Notes: generated by a model from the sequence alone, not told the origin. A stretch of 64,000 nt of DNA from Glandiceps talaboti (GCF_964340395.1 NC_135567.1:7713158-7777157); one strand, 5' to 3'. Positions 1-15,560 are shown, counted from the stretch's first letter. Translations and numbers: made by a program.

Positions 1-455
1 TATTACAGACACTATGATATCACACACCATAGAGTACTTATATGCAGTATGTATATTACAGACACTATGATATCACACACCATAGAGTACTTAGATGCAG
101 TGTGTATATTACAGACACTATGATATCACACACCATAGCGTTCTTAAATGCAGTGTGTATATTACAGACACTATGATATCAAACACCATAGACTACTTAG
201 ATGCAGTGTGTATATTACAGACACTATGATATAACACACTATAGAGTACTTAGATGCAGTGTGTATATTACAGACACTGTGATATCACACACCATAGAGT
301 ACTTAGATGCAGTGTGTATATTACAGACACTATGATATCACACACCATAGAGTACTTAGATGCAGTGTGTATATTACAGACACTATGATATCACACACCA
401 TAGAGTACTTAGATGCAGTGTGTATATTACAGACACTATGATATCACACACCATA

Positions 456-2997
456 GCGTTCTTAAATGCAGTGTGTATATTACAGACACTATGATATCAA
501 ACACCATAGACTACTTAGATGCAGTGTGTATATTACAGACACTATGATATAACACACTATAGAGTACTTAGATGCAGTGTGTATATTACAGACACTGTGA
601 TATCAAACACCATAGAGTACTTAGATGCAGTGTGTATATTACAGACACTATGATATTACACACCATAGAGTACTTAGATGCAGTGTGTATATTACAGACA
701 CTATGATATCACACACCATAGCGTACTTAGATGCAGTGTGTATATTACAGACACTATGATATCACACACCATAGAGTACTTATATGCAGTATGTATATTA
801 CAGACACTATGATATCACACACCATAGAGTACTTAGATGCAGTGTGTATATTACAGACACTATGATATCACACACCATAGAGTACTTAGAGATGCAGTGT
901 GTATATTACAGACACTATGATATCACACACCATAGAGTACTTAGATGCAGTGTGTATATTACATACACTATGATATCACACACCACAGCGTACTTAGATG
1001 CAGTGTGTATATTACATACACTATGATATCACACACCACAGCGTACTTAGATGGAGTGTGTATATTACAGACACTATGATATCACACACCATAGCGTACT
1101 TAGATGTAGTGTGTATATTACAGATACTATGATATCACACACCATAGAGTACTTAGATGCAGTGTGTATATACAGACAATATGATATCACACACCATAGA
1201 GTACTTAGAAAGTGTGTATATTACAGACACTATGATATCACACACCATAGAGTACTTATATGCAATGTGTATATTACAGACAATATGATATCACACACCA
1301 TAGAGTACTTAGATGCAGTGTGTATATTACACACACTATGATATCACACACCATAGAGTACTTAGATGCAGTTTGTATATTACAGACACTATGATATCAC
1401 ACACCATAGAGTGCTTAGATGCAGTGTGTATATTACAGACACTATGATATCACACACCATACAGTACTTATATGCAATGTGTATATTACAGACACTATGA
1501 TATCACACACCATAGAGTACTTAGATGCAGTGTGTATATTACAGACATTATGACATCACACACCATAGAGTACTTAGATGCAGTGTGTATATTACAGACA
1601 CTATGATATCACACACCATAGAGTATGTAGATGCAGTGTGTATATTACAGACACTATGATATCACACACCATAGAGTACTTAGATGCAGTGTGTATATTA
1701 CAGACACTATGATATCACACACCATAGCGTTCTTAAATGCAGTGTGTATATTACAGACACTATGATATCAAACACCATAGACTACTTAGATGCAGTGTGT
1801 ATATTACAGACACTATGATATAACACACTATAGAGTACTTAGATGCAGTGTGTATATTACAGACACTGTGATATCAAACACCATAGAGTACTTAGATGCA
1901 GTGTGTATATTACAGACACTATGATATTACACACCATAGAGTACTTAGATGCAGTGTGTATATTACAGACACTATGATATCACACACCATAGCGTACTTA
2001 GATGCAGTGTGTATATTACAGACACTATGATATCACACACCATAGAGTACTTATATGCAGTATGTATATTACAGACACTATGATATCACACACCATAGAG
2101 TACTTAGATGCAGTGTGTATATTACAGACACTATGATATCACACACCATAGAGTACTTAGAGATGCAGTGTGTATATTACAGACACTATGATATCACACA
2201 CCATAGAGTACTTAGATGCAGTGTGTATATTACATACACTATGATATCACACACCACAGCGTACTTAGATGCAGTGTGTATATTACATACACTATGATAT
2301 CACACACCACAGCGTACTTAGATGGAGTGTGTATATTACAGACACTATGATATCACACACCATAGCGTACTTAGATGTAGTGTGTATATTACAGATACTA
2401 TGATATCACACACCATAGAGTACTTAGATGCAGTGTGTATATACAGACAATATGATATCACACACCATAGAGTACTTAGAAAGTGTGTATATTACAGACA
2501 CTATGATATCACACACCATAGAGTACTTATATGCAATGTGTATATTACAGACAATATGATATCACACACCATAGAGTACTTAGATGCAGTGTGTATATTA
2601 CACACACTATGATATCACACACCATAGAGTACTTAGATGCAGTTTGTATATTACAGACACTATGATATCACACACCATAGAGTGCTTAGATGCAGTGTGT
2701 ATATTACAGACACTATGATATCACACACCATACAGTACTTATATGCAATGTGTATATTACAGACACTATGATATCACACACCATAGAGTACTTAGATGCA
2801 GTGTGTATATTACAGACATTATGACATCACACACCATAGAGTACTTAGATGCAGTGTGTATATTACAGACACTATGATATCACACACCATAGAGTACTTA
2901 GATGCAGTGTGTATATTACAGACACTATGATATCACACACCATAGAGTACTTAGATGCAGTGTGTATATTACAGACACTATGATATCACACACCATA
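456..2997. repeat. Satellite higher-order repeat, two 1271-bp units
   Basis: The marker variant GCGTTCTTAAATG occurs at 456, 1727 and 3051. Units 456-1726 and 1727-2997 are 1271 bp each, i.e. 24 monomers (1272) minus one base. The net -1 comes from one +2 insert, one -2 deletion and one -1 deletion (TGTATATACAGAC), all present at the same place in both copies. An earlier copy of the marker at 138 lies exactly 318 bp (6 monomers) before 456. The third marker is displaced by one extra monomer (1324 bp). The two units look nearly identical base for base, which implies a recent duplication. Confidence 0.9.
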
Positions 2998-3229
2998 GAG
3001 TACTTAGATGCAGTGTGTATATTACAGACACTATGATATCACACACCATAGCGTTCTTAAATGCAGTGTGTATATTACAGACACTATGATATCAAACACC
3101 ATAGACTACTTAGATGCAGTGTGTATATTACAGACACTATGATATAACACACTATAGAGTACTTAGATGCAGTGTGTATATTACAGACACTGTGATATCA
3201 AACACCATAGAGTACTTAGATGCAGTGTG

Positions 3230-6200
3230 TATATTACAGACACTATGATATTACACACCATAGAGTACTTAGATGCAGTGTGTATATTACAGACACTATG
3301 ATATCACACACCATAGCGTACTTAGATGCAGTGTGTATATTACAGACACTATGATATCACACACCATAGAGTACTTATATGCAGTATGTATATTACAGAC
3401 ACTATGATATCACACACCATAGAGTACTTAGATGCAGTGTGTATATTACAGACACTATGATATCACACACCATAGAGTACTTAGAGATGCAGTGTGTATA
3501 TTACAGACACTATGATATCACACACCATAGAGTACTTAGATGCAGTGTGTATATTACATACACTATGATATCACACACCACAGCGTACTTAGATGCAGTG
3601 TGTATATTACATACACTATGATATCACACACCACAGCGTACTTAGATGGAGTGTGTATATTACAGACACTATGATATCACACACCATAGCGTACTTAGAT
3701 GTAGTGTGTATATTACAGATACTATGATATCACACACCATAGAGTACTTAGATGCAGTGTGTATATTACATACACTATGATATCACACACCATAGAGTAC
3801 TTAGATGCAGTTTGTATATTACAGACACTATGATATCACACACCATAGAGTGCTTAGATGCAGTGTGTATATTACAGACACTATGATATCACACACCATA
3901 GAGTACTTAGATGCAGTATGTATATTACAGACACTATGATATCACACACCATAGAGTACTTAGATGCAGTGTGTGTATTACAGACACTATGATATCACAC
4001 ACCATAGAGTACAAAGATGCAGTGTGTATATTACAGACACTATGATATCACACACAATAGCATACTTAGATGCAGTGTGTATATTACAGACACTGTGATA
4101 TCAAACACCATAGAGTACTTAGATGCAGTGTGTATATTACAGACAGTATGATATCACATACCTTAGAGTACTTAGATGCAGTGTGTATATTACAGACACT
4201 ATGATATCACACACCATAGAGTACTTAGATGTAGTGTGTATATTACAGACACTATGATATTACACACCATAGAGTACTTAGATGCAGTGTGTATATTACA
4301 GACACTATGATATCACACACCATAGCGTACTTAGATGCAGTGTGTATATTACAGACACTATGATATAACACACTATAGAGTACTTAGATGCAGTGTGTAT
4401 ATTACAGACACTGTGATATCAAACACCATAGAGTACTTAGATGCAGTGTGTATATTACAGACACTATGATATCACATACCTTAGAGTACTTAGATGCAGT
4501 GTGTATATTACAGACACTATGATATCACACACCATAGAGTACTTAGATGTAGTGTGTATATTACAGACACTATGATATTACACACCATAGAGTACTTAGA
4601 TGCAGTGTGTATATTACAGACACTATGATATCACACACCATAGCGTACTTAGATGCAGTGTGTATATTACAGACACTATGATATCACACACCATAGAGTA
4701 TGTAGATGCAGTGTGTATATTACAGACACTATGATATCACACATCATAGAGTACTTAGATGCAGTGTGTATATTACAGACACTATGATATCACACACCAT
4801 AGAGTACTTAGATGCAGTGTGTATATTACAGACACTATGATATCACACACCATAGAGTACTTAGAGATGCAGTGTGTATATTACAGACACTATGATATCA
4901 CACACCACAGAGTACTTAGATGCAGTGTGTATATTACATACACTATGATATCACACACCACAACGTACTTAGATGCAGTGTGTATATTACAGACACTATA
5001 ATATCACACACCATAGCGTACTTAGATGTAGTGTGTATATTCCAGATACTATGATATCACACACCATAGAGTACTTAGATGCAGTGTGTATATTACAGAC
5101 ACTATGATATCACACACCATAGCATACTTAGATAAAGTGTGTATATTACAGACACTATGATATCACATACCTTAGAGTACTTAGATGCAGTGTGTATATT
5201 ACAGACACTATGATATCACACACCATAGAGTACTTAGATGTAGTGTGTATATTACAGACACTATGATATTACACACCATAGAGTACTTAGATGCAGTGTG
5301 TATATTACAGACAATATGATATCACACACCATAGAGTACTTAGAAAGTGTGTATATTACAGACACTATGATATCACACACCATACAGTACTTATATGCAA
5401 TGTGTATATTACAGACAATATGATATCACACACCATAGAGTACTTAGATGCAGTGTGTATATTACACACACTATGATATCACACACCATAGAGTACTTAG
5501 ATGCAGTTTGTATATTACAGACACTATGATATCACACACCATAGAGTGCTTAGATGCAGTGTGTATATTACAGACACTATGATATCACACACCATACAGT
5601 ACTTATATGCAATGTGTATATTACAGACACTGTGATATCACACACCATAGAGTACTTAGATGCAGTGTGTATATTACAGACATTATGATATCACACACCA
5701 TAGCGTACTTAGATGTAGTGTGTATATTACAGATACTATGATATCACACACCATAGAGTACTTAGATGCAGTGTGTATATTACATACACTATGATATCAA
5801 ACACCATAGACTACTTAGATGCAGTGTGTATATTACAGACACTATGATATAACACACTATAGAGTACTTAGATGCAGTGTGTATATTACAGACACTGTGA
5901 TATCAAACACCATAGAGTACTTAGATGCAGTGTGTATATTACAGACACTATGATATCACATACCTTAGAGTACTTAGATGCAGTGTGTATATTACAGACA
6001 CTATGATATCACACACCATAGAGTACTTAGATGAAGTATGTATATTACAGACACTATGATATTACACACCATAGAGTACTTAGATGCAGTGTGTATATTA
6101 CAGACACTATGATATCACACACCATAGCGTACTTAGATGCAGTGTGTATATTACAGACACTATGATATCACACACCATAGAGTACTTATATGCAGTATGT

Positions 6201-8049
6201 ATATTACAGACACTATGATATCACACACCATAGAGTACTTAGATGCAGTGTGTATATTACAGACACTATGATATCACACACCATAGAGTACTTAGAGATG
6301 CAGTGTGTATATTACAGACACTATGATATCACACACCATAGAGTACTTAGATGCAGTGTGTATATTACATACACTATGATATCACACACCACAGCGTACT
6401 TAGATGCAGTGTGTATATTACATACACTATGATATCACACACCACAGCGTACTTAGATGGAGTGTGTATATTACAGACACTATGATATCACACACCATAG
6501 CGTACTTAGATGTAGTGTGTATATTACAGATACTATGATATCACACACCATAGAGTACTTAGATGCAGTGTGTATATTACATACACTATGATATCACACA
6601 CCATAGAGTACTTAGATGCAGTTTGTATATTACAGACACTATGATATCACACACCATAGAGTGCTTAGATGCAGTGTGTATATTACAGACACTATGATAT
6701 CACACACCATAGAGTACTTAGATGCAGTATGTATATTACAGACACTATGATATCACACACCATAGAGTACTTAGATGCAGTGTGTGTATTACAGACACTA
6801 TGATATCACACACCATAGAGTACAAAGATGCAGTGTGTATATTACAGACACTATGATATCACACACAATAGCATACTTAGATGCAGTGTGTATATTACAG
6901 ACACTGTGATATCAAACACCATAGAGTACTTAGATGCAGTGTGTATATTACAGACACTATGATATCACATACCTTAGAGTACTTAGATGCAGTGTGTATA
7001 TTACAGACACTATGATATCACACACCATAGAGTACTTAGATGTAGTGTGTATATTACAGACACTATGATATTACACACCATAGAGTACTTAGATGCAGTG
7101 TGTATATTACAGACACTATGATATCACACACCATAGCGTACTTAGATGCAGTGTGTATATTACAGACACTATGATATAACACACTATAGAGTACTTAGAT
7201 GCAGTGTGTATATTACAGACACTGTGATATCAAACACCATAGAGTACTTAGATGCAGTGTGTATATTACAGACACTATGATATCACATACCTTAGAGTAC
7301 TTAGATGCAGTGTGTATATTACAGACACTATGATATCACACACCATAGAGTACTTAGATGTAGTGTGTATATTACAGACACTATGATATTACACACCATA
7401 GAGTACTTAGATGCAGTGTGTATATTACAGACACTATGATATCACACACCATAGCGTACTTAGATGCAGTGTGTATATTACAGACACTATGATATCACAC
7501 ACCATAGAGTATGTAGATGCAGTGTGTATATTACAGACACTATGATATCACACATCATAGAGTACTTAGATGCAGTGTGTATATTACAGACACTATGATA
7601 TCACACACCATAGAGTACTTAGATGCAGTGTGTATATTACAGACACTATGATATCACACACCATAGAGTACTTAGAGATGCAGTGTGTATATTACAGACA
7701 CTATGATATCACACACCACAGAGTACTTAGATGCAGTGTGTATATTACATACACTATGATATCACACACCACAGCGTACTTAGATGCAGTGTGTATATTA
7801 CAGACACTATGATATCACACACCATAGCGTACTTAGATGTAGTGTGTATATTCCAGATACTATGATATCACACACCATAGAGTACTTAGATGCAGTGTGT
7901 ATATTACAGACACTATGATATCACACACCATAGCATACTTAGATGCAGTGTGTATATTACAGACACTATGATATCACATACCTTAGAGTACTTAGATGCA
8001 GTGTGTATATTACAGACACTATGATATCACACACCATAGAGTACTTAGA
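3230..8049. repeat. Satellite higher-order repeat, 2811-bp displacement
   Basis: Variant monomers in about 3230-5238 reappear in the same order 2811 bp downstream (about 6041-8049); 2811 is 53 monomers plus 2 bases. The +2-insert marker at 3486 and 4866 recurs at 6297 and 7677. Rare monomers such as the ones with GTACAAAGATG and CACACAATAGCATAC are shared at the same displacement. Beyond 5238/8049 the register changes by two monomers, so the similarity continues with an indel. Confidence 0.8.
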
Positions 8050-9396
8050 AAGTGTGTATATTACAGACACTATGATATCACACACCATACAGTACTTATA
8101 TGCAATGTGTATATTACAGACAATATGATATCACACACCATAGAGTACTTAGATGCAGTGTGTATATTACACACACTATGATATCACACACCATAGAGTA
8201 CTTAGATGCAGTTTGTATATTACAGACACTATGATATCACACACCATAGAGTGCTTAGATGCAGTGTGTATATTACAGACACTATGATATCACACACCAT
8301 ACAGTACTTATATGCAATGTGTATATTACAGACACTGTGATATCACACACCATAGAGTACTTAGATGCAGTGTGTATATTACAGACACTATGATATTACA
8401 TACCATAGAGTACTTAGATGCAGTGTGTATATTACAGACACTATGATATCACACACCATAGCGTACTTAGATGCAGTGTGTATATTACAGACACTATGAT
8501 ATCACACACCATAGAGTATGTAGATGCAGTGTGTATATTACAGACACTATGATATCACACATCATAGAGTACTTAGATGCAGTGTGTATATTACAGACAC
8601 TATGATATCACACACCATAGAGTACTTAGATGCAGTGTGTATATTACAGACACTATGATATCACACACCATAGAGTACTTAGAGATGCAGTGTGTATATT
8701 ACAGACACTATGATATCACACACCACAGAGTACTTAGATGCAGTGTGTATATTACATACACTATGATATCACACACCACAGCGTACTTAGATGCAGTGTG
8801 TATATTACAGACACTATGATATCACACACCATAGCGTACTTAGATGTAGTGTGTATATTCCAGATACTATGATATCACACACCATAGAGTACTTAGATGC
8901 AGTGTGTATATTACAGACACTATGATATCACACACCATAGCATACTTAGATGCAGTGTGTATATTACAGACACTATGATATCACATACCTTAGAGTACTT
9001 AGATGCAGTGTGTATATTACAGACACTATGATATCACACACCATAGAGTACTTAGAAAGTGTGTATATTACAGACACTATGATATCACACACCATACAGT
9101 ACTTATATGCAATGTGTATATTACAGACAATATGATATCACACACCATAGAGTACTTAGATGCAGTGTGTATATTACACACACTATGATATCACACACCA
9201 TAGAGTACTTAGATGCAGTTTGTATATTACAGACACTATGATATCACACACCATAGAGTGCTTAGATGCAGTGTGTATATTACAGACACTATGATATCAC
9301 ACACCATACAGTACTTATATGCAATGTGTATATTACAGACACTGTGATATCACACACCATAGAGTACTTAGATGCAGTGTGTATATTACAGACATT
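7383..9396. repeat. Satellite higher-order repeat, two 1007-bp units
   Basis: Sequence 7383-8389 is repeated at 8390-9396 with a displacement of exactly 1007 bp (19 monomers). Marker monomers GAGTATGTAG, ACATCATAGAG, TATTCCAGATAC, the +2 insert and the -2 deletion (TTAGAAAGTG) all recur at that spacing. The copies differ by very few bases, so this is probably the youngest duplication in the array. Confidence 0.85.
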
Positions 9397-12300
9397 ATGA
9401 TATCACACACCATAGCGTACTTAGATGTAGTGTGTATATTACAGATACTATGATATCACACACCATAGAGTACTTAGATGCAGTGTGTATATTACATACA
9501 CTATGATATCACACACCATAGAGTGCTTAGATGCAGTTTGTATATTACATACACTATGATATCACACACCATAGAGTACTTAGATGCAGTGTGTGTATTA
9601 CAGACACTATGATATCACACACCATAGAGTACATAGATGCAGTGTGTATATTACAGACACTATGATATCACACACCATAGCATACTTAGATGCAGTGTGT
9701 ATATTACAGACATTATGATATCACACACCATAGAGTACTTAGATGCAGTGTGTATATTACAGACACTATGATATCACACACCATAGAGTACTTAGATGCA
9801 GTGTGTATATTACAGACACTATGATATCACACACCATAGAGTACTTAGATGCAGTGTGTATATTACAGACACTATGATATCACACACCATAGAGTACTTA
9901 GATGCAGTGTGTATATTACAGACACTATGATATCACACACCATAGCATACTTAGATGCAGTGTGTATATTACAGACACTATGATATCACACACCATAGCG
10001 TACTTAAATGAAGTGTGTATATTACAGACACTATGATATCAAACACCATAGACTACTTAGATGCAGTGTGTATATTACAGACACTATGATATAACACACT
10101 ATAGAGTACTTAGATGCAGTGTGTATATTACAGACACTGTGATATAAAACACCATAGAGTACTTAGATGCAGTGTGTATATTACAGACACTATGATATCA
10201 CATACCTTAGAGTACTTAGATGCAGTGTGTATATTGCAGACACTATGATATCACACACCATAGAGGACTTAGATGTAGTGTGTATATTACAGACACTATG
10301 ATATTACACACCATAGAGTACTTAGATGCAGTGTGTATATTACAGACACTATGATATCACACACCATAGCGTACTTAGATGCAGTGTGTATATTACAGAC
10401 ACTATGATATCACACACCATAGAGTATGTAGATGCAGTGTGTATATTACAGACACTATGATATCACACACCATAGAGTACTTATATGCAGTATGTATATT
10501 ACAGACACTATGATATCACACACCATAGAGTACTTAGATGCAGTGTGTATATTACAGACACTATGATACCACACACCATAGAGTACTTAGATGCAGTTTG
10601 TATATTACAGACACTATGATATCACACACCATAGAGTACTTAGATGCAGTGTGTATATTACAGACACTATGATATCACACACCATAGCATACTTAGATGC
10701 AGTGTGTATATTACAGACACTGTGATATCACACACCATAGAGTACTTAGATGCAGTATGTATATTACAGACACTATGATATCACACACCATAGAGTACTT
10801 ATATGCAGTGTGTATATTACAGACATTATGATATCACACACCATAGAGTACTTAGATGCAGTGTGTATATTACAGACACTATGATATCACACACCATAGA
10901 GTACTTAGAGATGCAGTGTGTATATTACATACACTATGATATCACACACCACAGCGTACTTAGATGCAGTGTGTATATTACATACACTATGATATCACAC
11001 ACCACAGCGTACTTAGATGCAGTGTGTATATTACAGACACTATGATATCACACACCATAGCGTACTTAGATGTAGTGTGTATATTACAGATACTATGATA
11101 TCACACACCATAGAGTACTTAGATGCAGTGTGTATATTACATACACTATGATATCACACACCATAGAGTACTTAGATGCAGTTTGTATATTACAGACACT
11201 ATGATATCACACACCATAGAGTGCTTAGATGCAGTGTGTATATTACAGACACTATGATATCACACACCATAGAGTGCTTAGATGCAGTATGTATATTACA
11301 GACACTATGATATCACACACCATAGAGTACTTAGATGCAGTATGTATATTACAGACACTATGATATCACACACCATAGAGTACAAAGATGCAGTGTGTAT
11401 ATTACAGACACTTTGATATCACACACCATAGCATACTTAGATGCAGTGTGTATATTACAGACACTGTGATATCAAACACCATAGAGTACTTAGATGCAGT
11501 GTGTATATTACAGACACTATGATATCACATACCTTAGAGTACTTAGATGCAGTGTGTATATTACAGACACTATGATATCACACACCAGAGAGTACTTAGA
11601 TGTAGTGTGTATATTACAGACACTATGATATTACACACCATAGAGTACTTAGATGCAGTGTGTATATTACAGACACTATGATATCACACACCATAGAGTA
11701 CTTAGATGCAGTGTGTATATTACAGACACTATGATATAACACACTATAGAGTACTTAGATGCAGTGTGTATATTACAGACACTGTGATATCAAACACCAT
11801 AGAGTACTTAGATGCAGTGTGTATATTACAGACACTATGATATCACATACCTTAGAGTACTTAGATGCAGTGTGTATATTACAGACACTATGATATCACA
11901 CACCATAGAGTACTTAGATGTAGTGTGTATATTACAGACACTATGATATTACACACCATAGAGTACTTAGATGCAGTGTGTATATTACAGACACTATGAT
12001 ATCACACACCATAGCGTACTTAGATGCAGTGTGTATATTACAGACACTATGATATCACACACCATAGAGTATGTAGATGCAGTGTGTATATTACAGACAC
12101 TATGATATCACACACCATAGAGTACTTATATGCAGTATGTATATTACAGACACTATGATATCACACACCATAGAGTACTTAGATGCAGTGTGTATATTAC
12201 AGACACTATGATATCACACACCACAGCGTACTTAGATGCAGTGTGTATATTACAGACACTATGATATCACACACCATAGCGTACTTAGATGTAGTGTGTA

Positions 12301-12997
12301 TATTCCAGATACTATGATATCACACACCATAGAGTACTTAGATGCAGTGTGTATATTACATACACTATGATATCACACACCATAGAGTGCTTAGATGCAG
12401 TGTGTATATTACATACACTATGATATCACACACCATAGAGTACTTAGATGCAGTGTGTGTATTACAGACACTATGATATCACACACCATAGAGTACATAG
12501 ATGCAGTGTGTATATTACAGACACTATGATATCACACACCATAGCATACTTAGATGCAGTGTGTATATTACAGACACTATGATATCATACACCATAGAGT
12601 ACTTAGATGCAGTGTGTATATTACAGACACTATGATATCACACACCATAGAGTACTTAGATGCAGTGTGTATATTACAGACACTATGATATCACACACCA
12701 TAGAGTACTTAGATGCAGTGTGTATATTACAGACACTATGATATCACACACCATAGAGTACTTAGATGCAGTGTGTATATTACAGACACTATGATATCAC
12801 ACACCATAGAGTACTTAGATGCAGTGTGTATATTACAGACACTATGATATCACACACCATAGAGTACTTAGATGCAGTGTGTATATTACATACACTATGA
12901 TATCACACACCATAGCGTACTTAGATGCAGTGTGTATATTACAGACATTATGATATCACACACCATAGAGTACTTAGATGCAGTGTGTATATTACAG

Positions 12998-14840
12998 AGT
13001 ACCATACTGATGAAATATTCCTTATTGTCCCCATCAATTCACTGAGACACTAAATCATGTATCCTCTCATAAATGAAATCTCTGTGGAAACTTAATTTTC
13101 CATAATACATAATTTCTTGCCAACACTGGTAACACATCAAAAAACAAATGTAGTATGGTAAGCATTTCCCAGTGAAAATTAAATGGTCATGGGTTTTGGT
13201 CAAAATTCAAGATTGTATATTTTGGCTAATTCACGTCAGTCTTGAAAAGAAATTGTATTCATGTTCCTGTTGACCTTGACTATCACTGAAGTCATTCCTT
13301 CATCACATCCATGTGGGTTTGTGTCTTCTTTCTGAATATAAGCAGACATGGTATCATCCTTGATGTAGAATCTCGATGGATGTTTACTTATAGTTCCACA
13401 ATGTCTTTTCTCATCCCTAGCTAAATGGTCTTCTCATTTTCTGTATTTAAAGAAGAACAAAAAATCAGGTTTTAGTTATCAGCATACATGCCTTGAATGG
13501 ACTGTCTGGGTATTACAGTTTTGAGTTATGCAGTAAATATGGATTTTGAACTACAAATATGGCCGTCATTTGGTCAAATTTGCATATATCGCAAAACAAA
13601 GTGAGTTGCATATGTACCACATGATATGTGGTCACCTATATGAATGAAGCAGCATATTGCATGTCTGAGAAATGACATATTACGGATGGACAGGCAGAAT
13701 GATGGATGAACAGATGGCGCCCATTCTCCCCATCAATTGCCTTAAGTCAATGTGATTTATCCCAATTAGTAAAGACTTTGTGGCTACTGTCTCCAATGAG
13801 GCTGATCAACAATGTGGTGAGATACACTTTGGTGGTGCTGAATTGACCACGAGAGCACTGAAGAGCAAGTACATTCATTGTGATGATCATCCTAATGCTG
13901 AATGACTTGAACATGAAAATCAAATGACTTGAACATGAAACAGTACATAAAAATAGTAATTGATAAATGTTTTGATGACTTCATAATACCTGACACAACA
14001 ACAGAAAGAGTGACTACTGGTAATGGCTCTACCGAGATTCATTTGAGTAGTATCAACCTAGACCATGCATACTGTGTTTCTAGACACATTGATGACCTAC
14101 ATTAAAATGAAAGATGCTCAGTAAATAACGATGGTAACTATCTGAAACTATACATTTTCAGAAATGTGATTATGTATACATTTGTTCATGGTGTGTGTTT
14201 TTATCATACTGACCCAAAGTGAGTGTTGTGGGGGTGACAACACAATTTCATTAATTCTATTAATTAGTCAATGAAAAAGTGTAACTTGACAATAAACTAC
14301 AGAGACACGATGTTTCTGAATGTTTTAGATTCTTCAGATGTAAAACATAAATTGAACAAAATTCTATGCTCCTTACATGTCTTGTTCCTTTTGAAACAAG
14401 ACAGTGAAAGAGAGGTATTATGAATCTAAACTCTTAAATCACAGTACTTCACTTTCACTTCATAATATTGTAAAAGACAGGAGGTGATAGGAACATAGAA
14501 CTTTGTTGAATTTATGTTCACATTCTGATGAATCTAAAACTTTCACATTATGACTCCACATTCTGATGTCAAATCACACTTTCTCATAGGATGTTTTATA
14601 GTTCACACCCAAAACATAACCGTTTATGGTGAATGTGAACAAATCAACAGCACAACAGTAAAAGTCACATACGGTTATTATCATTAGTTATACATGTAAA
14701 AGACGTTACGGCATAGAACATCATGCATCCACTATGTCTTGACTTTGTACTTGGTTTATCCATCCATCGTTTTTGTAAGAAAACCAAAATACATAATGAA
14801 AAAAAAACAAGCAATCGGCCCACACATCTGATGCACTGAA
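12998..14840. other. Unique flank of the satellite; no confident gene
   Basis: AT-rich unique sequence begins directly at the satellite edge. A 15-codon-plus open stretch near 13768-13911 (residues such as SKDFVATVSNEADQQ) looks coding-like but I do not recognise it, and it ends in a stop. A short tandem duplication of AATGACTTGAACATGAAA lies at about 13901-13940. A fragment at 13480-13580 resembles 63310-63400 (shared AACTACAAATATGGC), so it is probably a dispersed repeat. Confidence 0.5.
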
Positions 14841-14845
14841 ATTGG

Positions 14846-15560
14846 GGTGAGTTGAAATCTAAACTAATCTTTGACCAACACATAAACGAGATTGTACAAA
14901 CAGAAAACCGCCTAGTGGGAATAGTATGAAGGATTTTCAAGTTTCTCGACCAGGATACTTTTATATTTCTGTATCATAGACTAATTGGACGTCACCTTGA
15001 ATATGCCTATTCAGTCTGGACACCATATAAATCAAATCAAATCACAGACAAAAAGTCTTCTTACTTGTCTTTGGTCAAATCAACACCATCGAATCAGTAC
15101 AAAGAAGAGCTACAACATTGATCCCAGGAATGAAAGATTTATCATACCTTGACAGACTAAAAGCCTTGAAGTTACCAAGTTTAACTTACAGATGTGTTCG
15201 CGGCGATAATTGAAGTTTATAAATACACACATGGTTTCTACAAAACTCAATCTCCCTCACTATTGTAGTGAACCCTTCAACTTGTGGTCACTCTTTCAAG
15301 TTGAAGAAACCAAAAACACCATCACTGTATATCCGCCGGTAATTTTTCACTTATAGAGTCTTCCGACATTGGAATAATTTGTCTGAAGATGTTGTGAATA
15401 CACCGACCATTGATTGTTTCAAATCAAGACTTCATAAATACTGGAAATCAGCACCATTTCAGTATAACTATATCATTGACCCATATTTCAGAAACTACAG
15501 CCGTGGAGACTTCACACTTGATTGACACTTACATCTCACCAAATGAAACTTTGTACAGGT
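14846..15560 (+). pseudogene. CR1-like non-LTR retrotransposon, 3' end of reverse transcriptase ORF
   Basis: The conceptual translation shows the conserved region downstream of the reverse transcriptase catalytic core in CR1/Jockey-type ORF2. It reads FDQHINEIVQ and NRLVGIV, then FKFLDQDTFIFLYHRLIG, HLEYAYSVWTPY, IESVQRRATTLIPGM and YLDRLKALKLPSLTYR, then IEVYKYTHG and finally WNNLSEDVVNTPTIDCFKSR. The frame is broken by a TGA after LVGIV, a frameshift near 15050, another near 15200 and further stops, so it cannot be translated. The endonuclease and catalytic core are absent, as expected for a 5'-truncated, dead-on-arrival insertion. The gene is followed by a trinucleotide tail. Family membership is by motif recognition only; L2 is a close alternative. 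Confidence 0.85.

Larger units (their letters stand above)
1..12997. repeat. 53-bp satellite DNA array
   Basis: A head-to-tail array of about 245 copies of a 53-bp monomer fills the left fifth of the window and continues off its left edge. The monomer contains an EcoRV site (GATATC), a ScaI site (AGTACT) and the runs GTGTGTATATTACAGACAC and CACACACCATAG. Variants recur in fixed order (GCGTTCTTAAATG, GATATAACACACTATAG, ACATACCTTAGAG, a 2-base insert giving TTAGAGATGCAG, a 2-base deletion giving TTAGAAAGTG), which defines higher-order repeats. The array stops abruptly inside a monomer after TATTACAGA at about 12997. The 61-96 residue open frames in it are a by-product: 53 is not a multiple of 3, so the frame rotates through all three phases and stops only at CTATGA. 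No coding function is implied. Confidence 0.98.

Noticed and set aside
784-11045. Fifteen open frames of 61-96 codons in the satellite as genes
   Set aside because: They are frame-rotating translations of the 53-bp monomer, identical wherever the monomer order is identical.
1-12997. CRISPR-like array from regular repeats
   Set aside because: Repeats are directly contiguous 53-bp monomers without unique spacers, in animal DNA and without cas genes.
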